A stretch of 18,292 nt of DNA from NCBI GenBank assembly GCA_050011635.1, contig JBEKIU010000071.1, positions 1 to 18,292 of the forward strand, given 5' to 3'. Origin of the DNA: Bog-756 sp050011635. GTDB lineage: Bacteria > Actinomycetota > Acidimicrobiia > Acidimicrobiales > RAAP-2. Below, piece after piece: positions 9,750 through 16,874 of the stretch (its first letter is position 1; each line of letters starts with the position of its first letter). Made by a program: the position numbers and the translations under genes. The notes below the pieces were generated by a model. That model made no database searches. It worked only from the letters and a program-made list of their open reading frames with translations, and had not been told where the DNA came from.

Positions 9750-11843
9750 ATGGCTGAAGCAAGCACCCGCCACCATCCCCTGGCCAAGACCCGGAACATC
9801 GGGATCATGGCCCATATCGACGCGGGCAAGACCACGACCACCGAGCGGATCCTCTACTACACGGGCAAGAACTACAAGATCGGCGAGGTCCACGAGGGTG
9901 CGGCCACCATGGACTGGATGGTCCAGGAGCAGGAGCGGGGCATCACCATCACCTCGGCCGCCACCACCTGCATGTGGCGGGACACGGTCATCAACATCAT
10001 CGACACCCCGGGCCACGTCGACTTCACGGTGGAGGTGGAGCGATCCCTGCGGGTGCTCGACGGCGCCGTGGCCGTCTTCGACGCGGTGGCCGGGGTCGAG
10101 CCCCAGACCGAGACGGTGTGGCGCCAGGCCGACAAGTACGCGGTCCCCCGGATGTGCTTCATCAACAAGATGGACCGGACCGGTGCCGACTTCGACCAGT
10201 GCGTCGAGATGATCAAGGACCGCCTGGACGCCACCGTGGCCGTGATCCAGCTGCCCATCGGCTCGGAGGGTGACTTCCGGGGCGTGGTCGACCTCGTGCA
10301 CATGCGGGCCCTGGTGTGGGACGACGGGATGGGCGAGGAGTGGACCGAGGAGGAGATCCCCGTCGAGCTGAAGGCCAAGGCCGAAGAGGCCCTCCACCAG
10401 CTCATCGACGTGGTCTCCAACCACGACGACACCATCATGGAGAAGTACCTGGGGGACGAGGAGATCACCCCTGAGGACCTCCAGCGGGCCATCCGCACCG
10501 TCACCCTGGGGAGCCATGCCGTCCCCATCCTCTGCGGGTCGGCCTTCAAGAACAAGGGCGTCCAGCCCATGCTGGACGCGGTGGTCGACTACCTGCCGAG
10601 CCCGCTCGACATCCCGCCGACCATGGGCACCGTCCCCCGCAAGGAGGGTGTCACCGTCGAGCGCGCCCCCGACGACACCGCCCCGTTCGCCGCGCTGGCA
10701 TTCAAGATCATGACCGACCCCTACGTGGGGAAGCTCACCTACCTGCGGGTGTACTCCGGAACCCTGACCAAGGGCTCGGGCGTGCTCAACTCCACCAAGG
10801 ACCGCAAGGAGCGGATCGGCCGCATCCTGCAGATGCATGCCAACTCCCGCGAGGACCTCGACGTCACCTACGCGGGTGACATCGTGGCCGCGGTGGGGCT
10901 CAAGCAGACCACCACCGGGGACACGCTGTGCGATCCCGACAATCAGGTGGTGCTCGAGTCCCTGACCTTCCCCGAGCCGGTGATCCACGTGGCCGTCGAG
11001 CCGAAGACCAAGGCTGACCAGGACAAGCTGTCGAGGGCCCTGTTCTCGCTGTCCGAGGAGGACCCGACCTTCCGGGTCCAGTCCGACGAGGAGACCGGTC
11101 AGACCGTCATCTCGGGGATGGGCGAGCTCCATCTCGAGGTGCTGGTGGACCGCATGATGCGGGAGTTCAACGTGGACGCCAACGTGGGCAAGCCCCAGGT
11201 GGCCTACCGCGAGACGATCCGCAAGAAGGTCGAGAAGGTCGAGTACCGCCACGTGCGCCAGACCGGGGGGAAGGGCCAGTACGGCCATGTGGTGATCACG
11301 GTGGAGCCGAATCCCGGCAAGGGGTACGAGTTCGTGGACAAGATCACCGGCGGGGTGATCCCGAAGGAGTACATCCCCTCGGTGGACCAGGGCATGCGGG
11401 AGGCACTGACCGCCGGTGTGCTGGCCGGCTATCCCACGGTCGACGTCAAGGTGACCCTGACCTACGGCTCGTACCACGACGTCGACTCCTCGGAGATGGC
11501 CTTCAAGATCGCCGGGTCGATGGCCATCAAGAAGGCTGCCAACCAGGCCGACCCCGTCCTGCTCGAACCGGTGATGGCCGTCGAGGTGACCACCCCGGAG
11601 GACTACATGGGCGACGTGATCGGCGACCTCTCCGCCCGCCGGGGCAAGGTCGAGGGCATGGAACAGCGGGGCAACAGCCATATCGTCCGGGCACAGGTAC
11701 CGTTGAGCGACATGTTCGGCTACGCTACCGACCTGCGCTCGCGCACTCAGGGCCGGGCGACGTACTCGATGCAGTTCCATGCGTACAACGAGGTCCCTGA
11801 GTCGATCGCCAAGGAGATCATCGCCAAGGCGCGCGGAGAGTAG
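9750..11843 (+). CDS. fusA: Elongation factor G
   Basis: EF-G is the GTPase that moves tRNA and mRNA after peptide bond formation and, with RRF, recycles ribosomes. The 697-residue product has the usual length and all G motifs: G1 AHIDAGKT (21-28), G2 within QERGITITSAATT, G3 DTPGH (85-89), G4 NKMD (139-142) and G5 SAFK (264-267). The C-terminal half carries the domain IV and V features, including GGKGQYGHVVI and the ARRGKVEGMEQRG segment. It is the main translocation-type EF-G rather than a divergent paralogue. The ATG has only a weak purine stretch upstream (GAGAG at 9735-9739, 10 nt spacing). It lies 71 nt after rpsG and 200 nt before tuf, the classical str order. Confidence 0.98.
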   Translation: MAEASTRHHPLAKTRNIGIMAHIDAGKTTTTERILYYTGKNYKIGEVHEGAATMDWMVQEQERGITITSAATTCMWRDTVINIIDTPGHVDFTVEVERSLRVLDGAVAVFDAVAGVEPQTETVWRQADKYAVPRMCFINKMDRTGADFDQCVEMIKDRLDATVAVIQLPIGSEGDFRGVVDLVHMRALVWDDGMGEEWTEEEIPVELKAKAEEALHQLIDVVSNHDDTIMEKYLGDEEITPEDLQRAIRTVTLGSHAVPILCGSAFKNKGVQPMLDAVVDYLPSPLDIPPTMGTVPRKEGVTVERAPDDTAPFAALAFKIMTDPYVGKLTYLRVYSGTLTKGSGVLNSTKDRKERIGRILQMHANSREDLDVTYAGDIVAAVGLKQTTTGDTLCDPDNQVVLESLTFPEPVIHVAVEPKTKADQDKLSRALFSLSEEDPTFRVQSDEETGQTVISGMGELHLEVLVDRMMREFNVDANVGKPQVAYRETIRKKVEKVEYRHVRQTGGKGQYGHVVITVEPNPGKGYEFVDKITGGVIPKEYIPSVDQGMREALTAGVLAGYPTVDVKVTLTYGSYHDVDSSEMAFKIAGSMAIKKAANQADPVLLEPVMAVEVTTPEDYMGDVIGDLSARRGKVEGMEQRGNSHIVRAQVPLSDMFGYATDLRSRTQGRATYSMQFHAYNEVPESIAKEIIAKARGE

Positions 11844-11852
11844 GGCGGCATT

Positions 11853-11876
11853 CGACCGGGGAATCACCCCAGGTTG
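11853..11876 (+). promoter_or_regulatory. Hairpin after fusA
   Basis: CGACCGGGG (11853-11861) pairs with CCCC-A-GGTTG (11867-11876): nine pairs with one wobble and one bulged A, loop AATCA. It starts 9 nt after the fusA stop and has no following T-run. It may modulate the ratio of fusA to tuf message. Confidence 0.4.
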
Positions 11877-11970
11877 CGGCCGCAGTTATATCCAGTCACA
11901 CCCATGCAGTACTCACCACAAATCAGTACGTACGACAAGTAAGCGCATCACCACCGTTACACGAGGAATG

Positions 11971-11994
11971 ACGACAGGCATCCGCCTGCGTCGT
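11971..11994 (+). promoter_or_regulatory. Hairpin in the tuf leader
   Basis: ACGACAGGC (11971-11979) pairs with GCCTG (11984-11988) and TCGT (11991-11994), with a bulged CG and a 4-nt loop ATCC. It is in the second half of the 200-nt fusA-tuf spacer, 49 nt upstream of the tuf start. The spacer between the two hairpins (about 11880-11967) is clearly less GC-rich than the genes. I found no convincing -35/-10 pair in it. Confidence 0.3.
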
Positions 11995-12043
11995 GGCGGG
12001 CCCGAGGGGGTACCGTCCGAGATCAGGGAGCATTACCCCAGCC

Positions 12044-13231
<1,188 letters not shown>

Positions 13232-13273
13232 TCCGGCCGCTGCCACCCCGATCCACGAGAGGACACCGTTCCC

Positions 13274-13603
13274 ATGGCCGCAGAAGGCCCCCGACAGAAG
13301 ATCCGGATCCGCCTGAAGGCCTACGATCACGAAATTCTCGATCAGTCGACCGAGAAGATCGTCCAGACCGTGCTCAGGACCCAGGCCAAGGTGCTGGGTC
13401 CTGTCCCCCTGCCCACCGAGAAGCACCGGTACACCGTGGTCCGGTCGCCCCACAAGTACAAGGACAGCCGGGAGCACTTCGAGATGCGGGTGCACAAGCG
13501 CCTGGTTGACATCGTGGAGCACACCCCGAAGACGGTGGATTCACTCCAGCGGCTCGATCTCCCGGCCGGGGTGGACATCGAGATCAAGATCCAGACCGTC
13601 TAG
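13274..13603 (+). CDS. rpsJ: 30S ribosomal protein S10 (NusE)
   Basis: S10 is a 30S head protein and, as NusE, joins the NusB antitermination complex on rRNA operons. The 109-residue product is a little longer than the usual 101-105, with short extensions at both ends. Conserved segments are QKIRIRLKAYDHEILD, LGPVPLPTEKHRYTV, RSPHKYKDSREHFEMR (the extended loop) and TPKTVDSLQRLDLPAGVDIEI. GAGAGGA at 13257-13263 precedes the ATG by 10 nt. It is normally the first gene of the S10 operon; here it follows tuf by 42 nt but is separated from rplC by 331 nt holding a terminator-like hairpin and a strong promoter, so it appears to be expressed mainly with the str genes. Confidence 0.97.
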   Translation: MAAEGPRQKIRIRLKAYDHEILDQSTEKIVQTVLRTQAKVLGPVPLPTEKHRYTVVRSPHKYKDSREHFEMRVHKRLVDIVEHTPKTVDSLQRLDLPAGVDIEIKIQTV

Positions 13604-13613
13604 GGCGAACCCA

Positions 13614-13642
13614 GGTCGGGAGGGCGTCCGGACCACCCGACC
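13614..13642 (+). terminator. Terminator-like hairpin after rpsJ
   Basis: GGTCGGG (13614-13620) pairs with CCCGACC (13636-13642), a 7-bp perfect stem with a 15-nt loop that includes the self-complementary GTCCGGAC. It lies 10 nt after the rpsJ stop and ends 4 nt before the -35 of the next promoter. There is no T-run, so the terminator role is inferred from position and GC-rich stem. Confidence 0.45.
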
Positions 13643-13646
13643 CCCG

Positions 13647-13675
13647 TTGTCACCGCCGACGTGATGGTATATAGT
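13647..13675 (+). promoter_or_regulatory. Strong housekeeping-sigma promoter upstream of rplC
   Basis: TTGTCA (13647-13652, 5 of 6 to TTGACA), 17-nt spacer, TATAGT (13670-13675, 5 of 6 to TATAAT). This is the closest match to a sigma-70-type promoter in the window and stands out in such GC-rich DNA. The start would be near 13682, giving a leader of about 250 nt before rplC. It would drive rplC and the genes after it, but not rpsJ. Confidence 0.65.
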
Positions 13676-13728
13676 CACCAGTCGGCCTGATTCCGGGTCA
13701 ACCCATGTGAGAAGGACGTGTTCGAGCG

Positions 13729-13744
13729 CCCGCGGTAAGGCGGG
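13729..13744 (+). promoter_or_regulatory. Small hairpin in the rplC leader
   Basis: CCCGC (13729-13733) pairs with GCGGG (13740-13744) around a 6-nt loop GGTAAG. It lies about 47 nt into the presumed leader, just ahead of the larger hairpin. Five pairs alone are weak evidence in DNA of this GC content. Confidence 0.25.
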
Positions 13745-13767
13745 GACCTCGGACCAAACCAGGCGAG

Positions 13768-13797
13768 CGCTCCGCTCGGGATCCTCCGAGCGGAGCG
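13768..13797 (+). promoter_or_regulatory. Strong 12-bp hairpin in the rplC (S10-type) leader
   Basis: CGCTCCGCTCGG (13768-13779) pairs perfectly with CCGAGCGGAGCG (13786-13797), with loop GATCCT; a G-U pair can extend it at each end. It lies about 90 nt downstream of the predicted start and 137 nt before rplC. No T-run follows. In E. coli, L4 regulates the S10 operon through a leader hairpin; a similar role is a reasonable hypothesis, but no L4 binding motif is demonstrated. Confidence 0.55.
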
Positions 13798-13922
13798 TCT
13801 GCGTGCATGCCGATGCCATTTGAGGCCGCGGTGGTGTCTGCAGAGCAGGGTGTACAGCAGTTGAAAGATGCGCAGCAACCGATCCATGCCGGCCGGTGTC
13901 GATCGGAACGAAGAGTCGAGAT

Positions 13923-13926
13923 GGAG
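13923..13926 (+). promoter_or_regulatory. Ribosome binding site that fixes the rplC GTG start
   Basis: GGAG at 13923-13926 is 8 nt upstream of GTG at 13935. The frame is open to a GTG at 13896, but that would add 13 residues not found in L3 and would place the binding site inside the gene. Confidence 0.75.
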
Positions 13927-13934
13927 AAGCTCCA

Positions 13935-14594
13935 GTGGCCACCAGGGCGATCGTGGGCGAAAAAGTCGGAATGACCCAGATCTGGGACGATCAGAACCGT
14001 GCGATACCGGTGACGATGCTGCGCGTGGCCCCGATGCGGGTGGTGCAGGTCAAGACCCCGGATCGGGAGGGTTACGCGGCGCTGCAGGTGACCTGGGGCC
14101 ACCGGCGGAGTTCCACGCTGTCCAAGCCGGAGCAGGGCCACTTCGACAAGGCCGGCGTCGACCCGGGTCGGAAACTGGTCGAGCTCCGACTGGATGATGC
14201 CTCCGAGTACGAGGTCGGCCAGCAGCTGACCGCAGATCTGCTTCAGGCCGGCGAGCTGGTGGACGCCATCGCCGTCTCCAAGGGCAAGGGCTTCTCCGGC
14301 GGGATGAAGCGCCACAACTTCAAGGGTCAGGGCGCTTCCCACGGCAACCACAAGAAGCATCGATCACCCGGATCCATCGGCGCCTGCGCCACTCCGTCCC
14401 GGGTCTTCAAGGGAACCCGGATGGCGGGAAGGATGGGTGGCCAGCAGGTGACCACCCTCAACCTCGAGATCGTCCAGTCCGACTCGGAGCGGGAGCTGAT
14501 CCTGGTCAAAGGGGCGGTGCCTGGTCCGAGGGGTGGCATCGTGGTCCTGCGGGACGCCATCAAAGCGCCCCTGGTCAAGGGAGGCAAGGCCTGA
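13935..14594 (+). CDS. rplC: 50S ribosomal protein L3
   Basis: L3 starts 50S assembly and reaches toward the peptidyl transferase centre with its long loop. From GTG at 13935 the product has 219 residues, beginning MATRAIVGEKVGMTQIWD, in line with the family. The central loop is conserved (FSGGMKRHNFKGQGASHG, then HRSPGSIGACATPSRVFKG and RMAGRMGGQQVT). The glutamine methylated in E. coli L3 (Gln150, in its GQNQTPG) is absent here (GACATPS), as in actinobacterial L3. It is the first gene after the strong promoter at 13647-13675. Its TGA overlaps the rplD ATG by one base. Confidence 0.97.
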   Translation: MATRAIVGEKVGMTQIWDDQNRAIPVTMLRVAPMRVVQVKTPDREGYAALQVTWGHRRSSTLSKPEQGHFDKAGVDPGRKLVELRLDDASEYEVGQQLTADLLQAGELVDAIAVSKGKGFSGGMKRHNFKGQGASHGNHKKHRSPGSIGACATPSRVFKGTRMAGRMGGQQVTTLNLEIVQSDSERELILVKGAVPGPRGGIVVLRDAIKAPLVKGGKA

Positions 14595-15430
14595 TGAGCG
14601 CCGAGACCGCCACCGTCGATCTCGACAGCGCCAGCCCGGCCGAGATCCGGCGCTTCCTGCGTCCTACGCCCCTGCAGCGGACGGTGAGCCGGCGCTCGAG
14701 CGACGGCACCGTGCTCGGCGAAGTGGGGCTGGACCCCTCGGTCTTCGGGATCGAGCCCAATCTGGCCGTTCTCCACCAGGTGGTCACCGCGCAGCTGGCC
14801 GCGGCCCGTTCCGGCACCCAGTCGACGAAGACCCGGTCCGAGGTCCGGGGCGGTGGAGCCAAGCCCTTCCGCCAGAAGGGAACCGGTCGGGCCCGCCAGG
14901 GGTCGACCCGGTCGCCCCAGTGGATCGGCGGCGGCGTGGCCCTCGGACCCAAGCCGCGGTCCTACGCCCAGAAGACGCCCAAGAAGATGATCCAGCTGGC
15001 CTTGCGTTCCGCGCTGTCGGACCGGGCCTCCCAGGACCGGGTGGCGCTGGTCGATGCCTGGCCTTTCGAGGTGCCGAGCACAAAAGCTGCAATCGCCTCG
15101 CTCGAGGCTCTCGGTGTGTCGGGCCGGATCCTGGTCGTGCTGGGCGACGAAGACGGGTACGCGGACCGTTCGTTCGGCAATCTGCCCGAGGTCCAGACGA
15201 TGGTGGTGGGTGAGCTGAACGCCTACGACATCCTGGTCAACGACTGGGTGGTGTTCACCGACGAGACCCTCCCCGGCGCATCGACCGAGGTTCCAACGGC
15301 CGTCGAGGCCGACACGGCGGCCGAGCCGGCCACGACCACCGCCACCGCCGAGGCAGACACCGCCACCGCCGAGGCAGAGGCAGAGGCCGACGACACGGCC
15401 ACCGAGGCCGGAGAAGGAAGCGGGTCATGA
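14594..15430 (+). CDS. rplD: 50S ribosomal protein L4 with extended N- and C-termini
   Basis: L4 helps form the constriction of the peptide exit tunnel and in some bacteria represses its own operon. The 278-residue product is longer than the usual 200-225. A variable N-terminal stretch of about 28 residues precedes the core. The tunnel loop is at about 86-110 (GGGAKPFRQKGTGRARQGST). The core continues through PKPRSYAQKTPKKM to LNAYDILVNDWVVF near residue 220. From about 228 to 278 the protein is a low-complexity Ala/Thr/Glu tail that includes a perfect tandem TATAEA heptad encoded by a 21-bp DNA repeat. AGGGAGG at 14577-14583 precedes the ATG by 10 nt, and the ATG overlaps the rplC stop, so the long N-terminus is supported. 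Its end overlaps rplW by 4 nt. Confidence 0.96.
   Translation: MSAETATVDLDSASPAEIRRFLRPTPLQRTVSRRSSDGTVLGEVGLDPSVFGIEPNLAVLHQVVTAQLAAARSGTQSTKTRSEVRGGGAKPFRQKGTGRARQGSTRSPQWIGGGVALGPKPRSYAQKTPKKMIQLALRSALSDRASQDRVALVDAWPFEVPSTKAAIASLEALGVSGRILVVLGDEDGYADRSFGNLPEVQTMVVGELNAYDILVNDWVVFTDETLPGASTEVPTAVEADTAAEPATTTATAEADTATAEAEAEADDTATEAGEGSGS
15337..15378 (+). repeat. Perfect tandem 21-bp repeat in the 3' end of rplD
   Basis: Two identical 21-bp units (15337-15357 and 15358-15378, starting CACCGCCACCGCC and ending GAGGCAGA) are directly adjacent. Being a multiple of three, they keep frame and encode the repeated T-A-T-A-E-A pattern with D or E in the last position. A further GAGGCA-like partial unit follows. 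Such repeats suggest replication slippage, so the tail length may vary between strains. Confidence 0.9.
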
Positions 15431-15717
15431 GGGATCCCCACAACGTGCTCATCCGACCAGTGGTGTCGGAGAAGTCGTACATGTTGATGGACAACAACGT
15501 GTATGTCTTCGTCGTCGACCCCTCGGCCACCAAGATCGACGTGCGACGTGCGGTCGAGCAGGCCTTCAACGTGCGGGTGGACAGCGTGAACACCCTCAAC
15601 CGAAAGGGCAAGGCCAAGCGCAACCGGAAGAACAACTCCCTCGGCCACCGCCCCGACACCAAGCGGGCCATCGTCACCCTGCACGAGGGTGACTCGATCG
15701 ACCTGTTCGAGAACTGA
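15427..15717 (+). CDS. rplW: 50S ribosomal protein L23
   Basis: L23 lies at the rim of the peptide exit tunnel and is the docking site for trigger factor and the signal recognition particle. The 96-residue product is the normal length with the conserved start RDPHNVLIRPVVSEKS, the strand YVFVVDPSATKIDVRRAVE, the tunnel-side basic loop (GKAKRNRKNN, GHRPDTKRA) and the C-terminal IVTLHEGDSIDLF. It has no tail, unlike L4 and L22 in this cluster. Its ATG overlaps the rplD TGA in an ATGA arrangement, and AAGGA at 15414-15418 is 8 nt upstream, so it is tightly coupled to rplD. Confidence 0.97.
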   Translation: MRDPHNVLIRPVVSEKSYMLMDNNVYVFVVDPSATKIDVRRAVEQAFNVRVDSVNTLNRKGKAKRNRKNNSLGHRPDTKRAIVTLHEGDSIDLFEN

Positions 15718-15734
15718 GAGACCGGGACCAGATC

Positions 15735-16571
15735 ATGCCACTCCGCTCACGAAAGCCCACCAGTGCAGGCCGGCGTTTCCAGACCGTCTCCGACTTCGCC
15801 GAGATCACCCGGGACCGGCCCGAAAAGTCGTTGCTGGCGCCCAAGCCGTCCACCGGCGGACGCAACAGCCACGGGCGCAAGACCTCGCGGCACCGCGGCG
15901 GCGGCCACAAGCAGCAGTACCGGATCATCGATTTCAAGCGGGACAAGGACGGTGTGCCCGCCAAGGTGGCCGCCATCGAGTACGACCCCAATCGCAACGC
16001 CCGCATCGCGCTGCTGCACTACCTCGACGGGGAGAAGCGGTACATTCTCGCCCCCTCGCAGGTCCAGGTGGGAGATCTGCTCCAGTCGGGTCAGGGAGCG
16101 GAGATCCGACCGGGCAACGCCCTGCCGTTGCGGTTCATCCCGGTCGGCTCGGTGATCCACAACGTCGAACTGCGCCCGGGCGGGGGCGGGAAGATGGCCC
16201 GTGGGGCGGGGATGAGCGTGCAGCTGGTGGCCAAGGAAGGTGCATTCGCCACGCTCCGCCTTCCCTCCACCGAGATGCGCCGGGTCCCGATCGACTGCCG
16301 GGGCACCCTGGGGACGGTGGGCAACTCCGAGGCCGAGCTGATCAAAGTGGGGAAGGCCGGGCGGAACCGCTGGAAGGGCATCCGTCCCCAGACCCGAGGC
16401 GTGGCCATGAACCCCGTCGACCACCCGCTGGGTGGCGGTGAGGGCAAGACGTCCGGCGGACGTCACCCGGTGTCGCCGTGGGGCCAGCCGGAAGGCCGCA
16501 CCCGGTCACGCAAGAAGGACTCCGACAAGATGATCGTCCGAAGGCGCCGCACCCGCGGTGCCCGGCGGTAG
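15735..16571 (+). CDS. rplB: 50S ribosomal protein L2
   Basis: L2 is needed for joining of the subunits and for peptidyl transferase activity. The 278-residue product has the usual length and the conserved parts: N-terminal SLLAPKPSTGGRNSHGR, the OB and SH3-like domains (QQYRIIDFKR, EYDPNRNARIALLHY, GAGMSVQLVAKEG), and the C-terminal GVAMNPVDHPLGGGEGKTSG segment and the RHPVSPWG motif. H230 corresponds to the functionally critical His229 of E. coli. The next conserved histidine of the usual DHPHGGGEG motif is Leu232 here. The ribosome binding site is weak: there are only 17 nt between the rplW stop and the ATG, with GAGA and GGGA as the only purine stretches. Cotranslation with rplW may compensate. 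Confidence 0.97.
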   Translation: MPLRSRKPTSAGRRFQTVSDFAEITRDRPEKSLLAPKPSTGGRNSHGRKTSRHRGGGHKQQYRIIDFKRDKDGVPAKVAAIEYDPNRNARIALLHYLDGEKRYILAPSQVQVGDLLQSGQGAEIRPGNALPLRFIPVGSVIHNVELRPGGGGKMARGAGMSVQLVAKEGAFATLRLPSTEMRRVPIDCRGTLGTVGNSEAELIKVGKAGRNRWKGIRPQTRGVAMNPVDHPLGGGEGKTSGGRHPVSPWGQPEGRTRSRKKDSDKMIVRRRRTRGARR

Positions 16572-16594
16572 GGAAGACAGAAGGACGCCGCACT

Positions 16595-16873
16595 ATGCCT
16601 CGTAGCCTGAAAAAAGGTCCGTTCGTCGATGACCACCTGCTCAAGAAGGTGGACGTCCTCAACGCGGCCGGGGACAAGAAGGTCATCAAGACGTGGTCCC
16701 GTCGCTCCACGATCATCCCGGACATGGTCGGGCACACCATCGCCGTCCACGACGGCCGAAAGCACATTCCGGTCTACGTGACCGAATCGATGGTCGGGCA
16801 CAAGCTGGGCGAGTTCGCACCCACCCGGACCTTCAAGTTCCACGCCGGCCAGGAACGGGCGGGGAGGCGCTGA
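16595..16873 (+). CDS. rpsS: 30S ribosomal protein S19
   Basis: S19 sits in the 30S head, binds 16S rRNA near the A site together with S13 and contacts the large subunit in a bridge. The 92-residue product is the expected length and has the family signature throughout: MPRSLKKGPFVDDHLLKKV, KTWSRRSTIIPDMVGHTIAV, HNG-type loop as HDGRKHIPVYV, and VGHKLGEFAPTRTFKFHAG. The frame is open upstream into rplB, but AGAAGGA at 16579-16585 lies 9 nt before ATG at 16595, and the family begins MPRS, so this start is clear. It is 23 nt after rplB and 1 nt before rplV. Confidence 0.97.
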   Translation: MPRSLKKGPFVDDHLLKKVDVLNAAGDKKVIKTWSRRSTIIPDMVGHTIAVHDGRKHIPVYVTESMVGHKLGEFAPTRTFKFHAGQERAGRR

Positions 16874-16874
16874 C

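Larger units (their letters stand above)
13604..13934 (+). other. rpsJ-rplC intergenic region with promoter and leader
   Basis: These 331 bases hold no supported gene. In order: a hairpin ending the rpsJ side (13614-13642), a near-consensus promoter (13647-13675), a presumed leader of about 250 nt with a small hairpin (13729-13744) and a strong 12-bp hairpin (13768-13797), and finally the rplC ribosome binding site (13923-13926). In other bacteria the S10-operon leader lies upstream of rpsJ; here the equivalent sits after rpsJ. Confidence 0.7.

Noticed and set aside
9744..11867. Minus-strand open frame of 707 codons opposite fusA
   Set aside because: Antisense shadow of fusA with the same His/Asp/Val/Leu-rich composition and no conserved motif.
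11993..12043. Upstream-extended start for tuf
   Set aside because: It would add 17 residues unrelated to EF-Tu before the conserved MAKQKFERTKPH start. The extension overlaps a predicted leader hairpin.
13541..14360. Minus-strand open frames across the rpsJ-rplC gap (133 and 220 codons)
   Set aside because: They run over the promoter, hairpins and the antisense of rplC and rpsJ without a binding site or any known domain.
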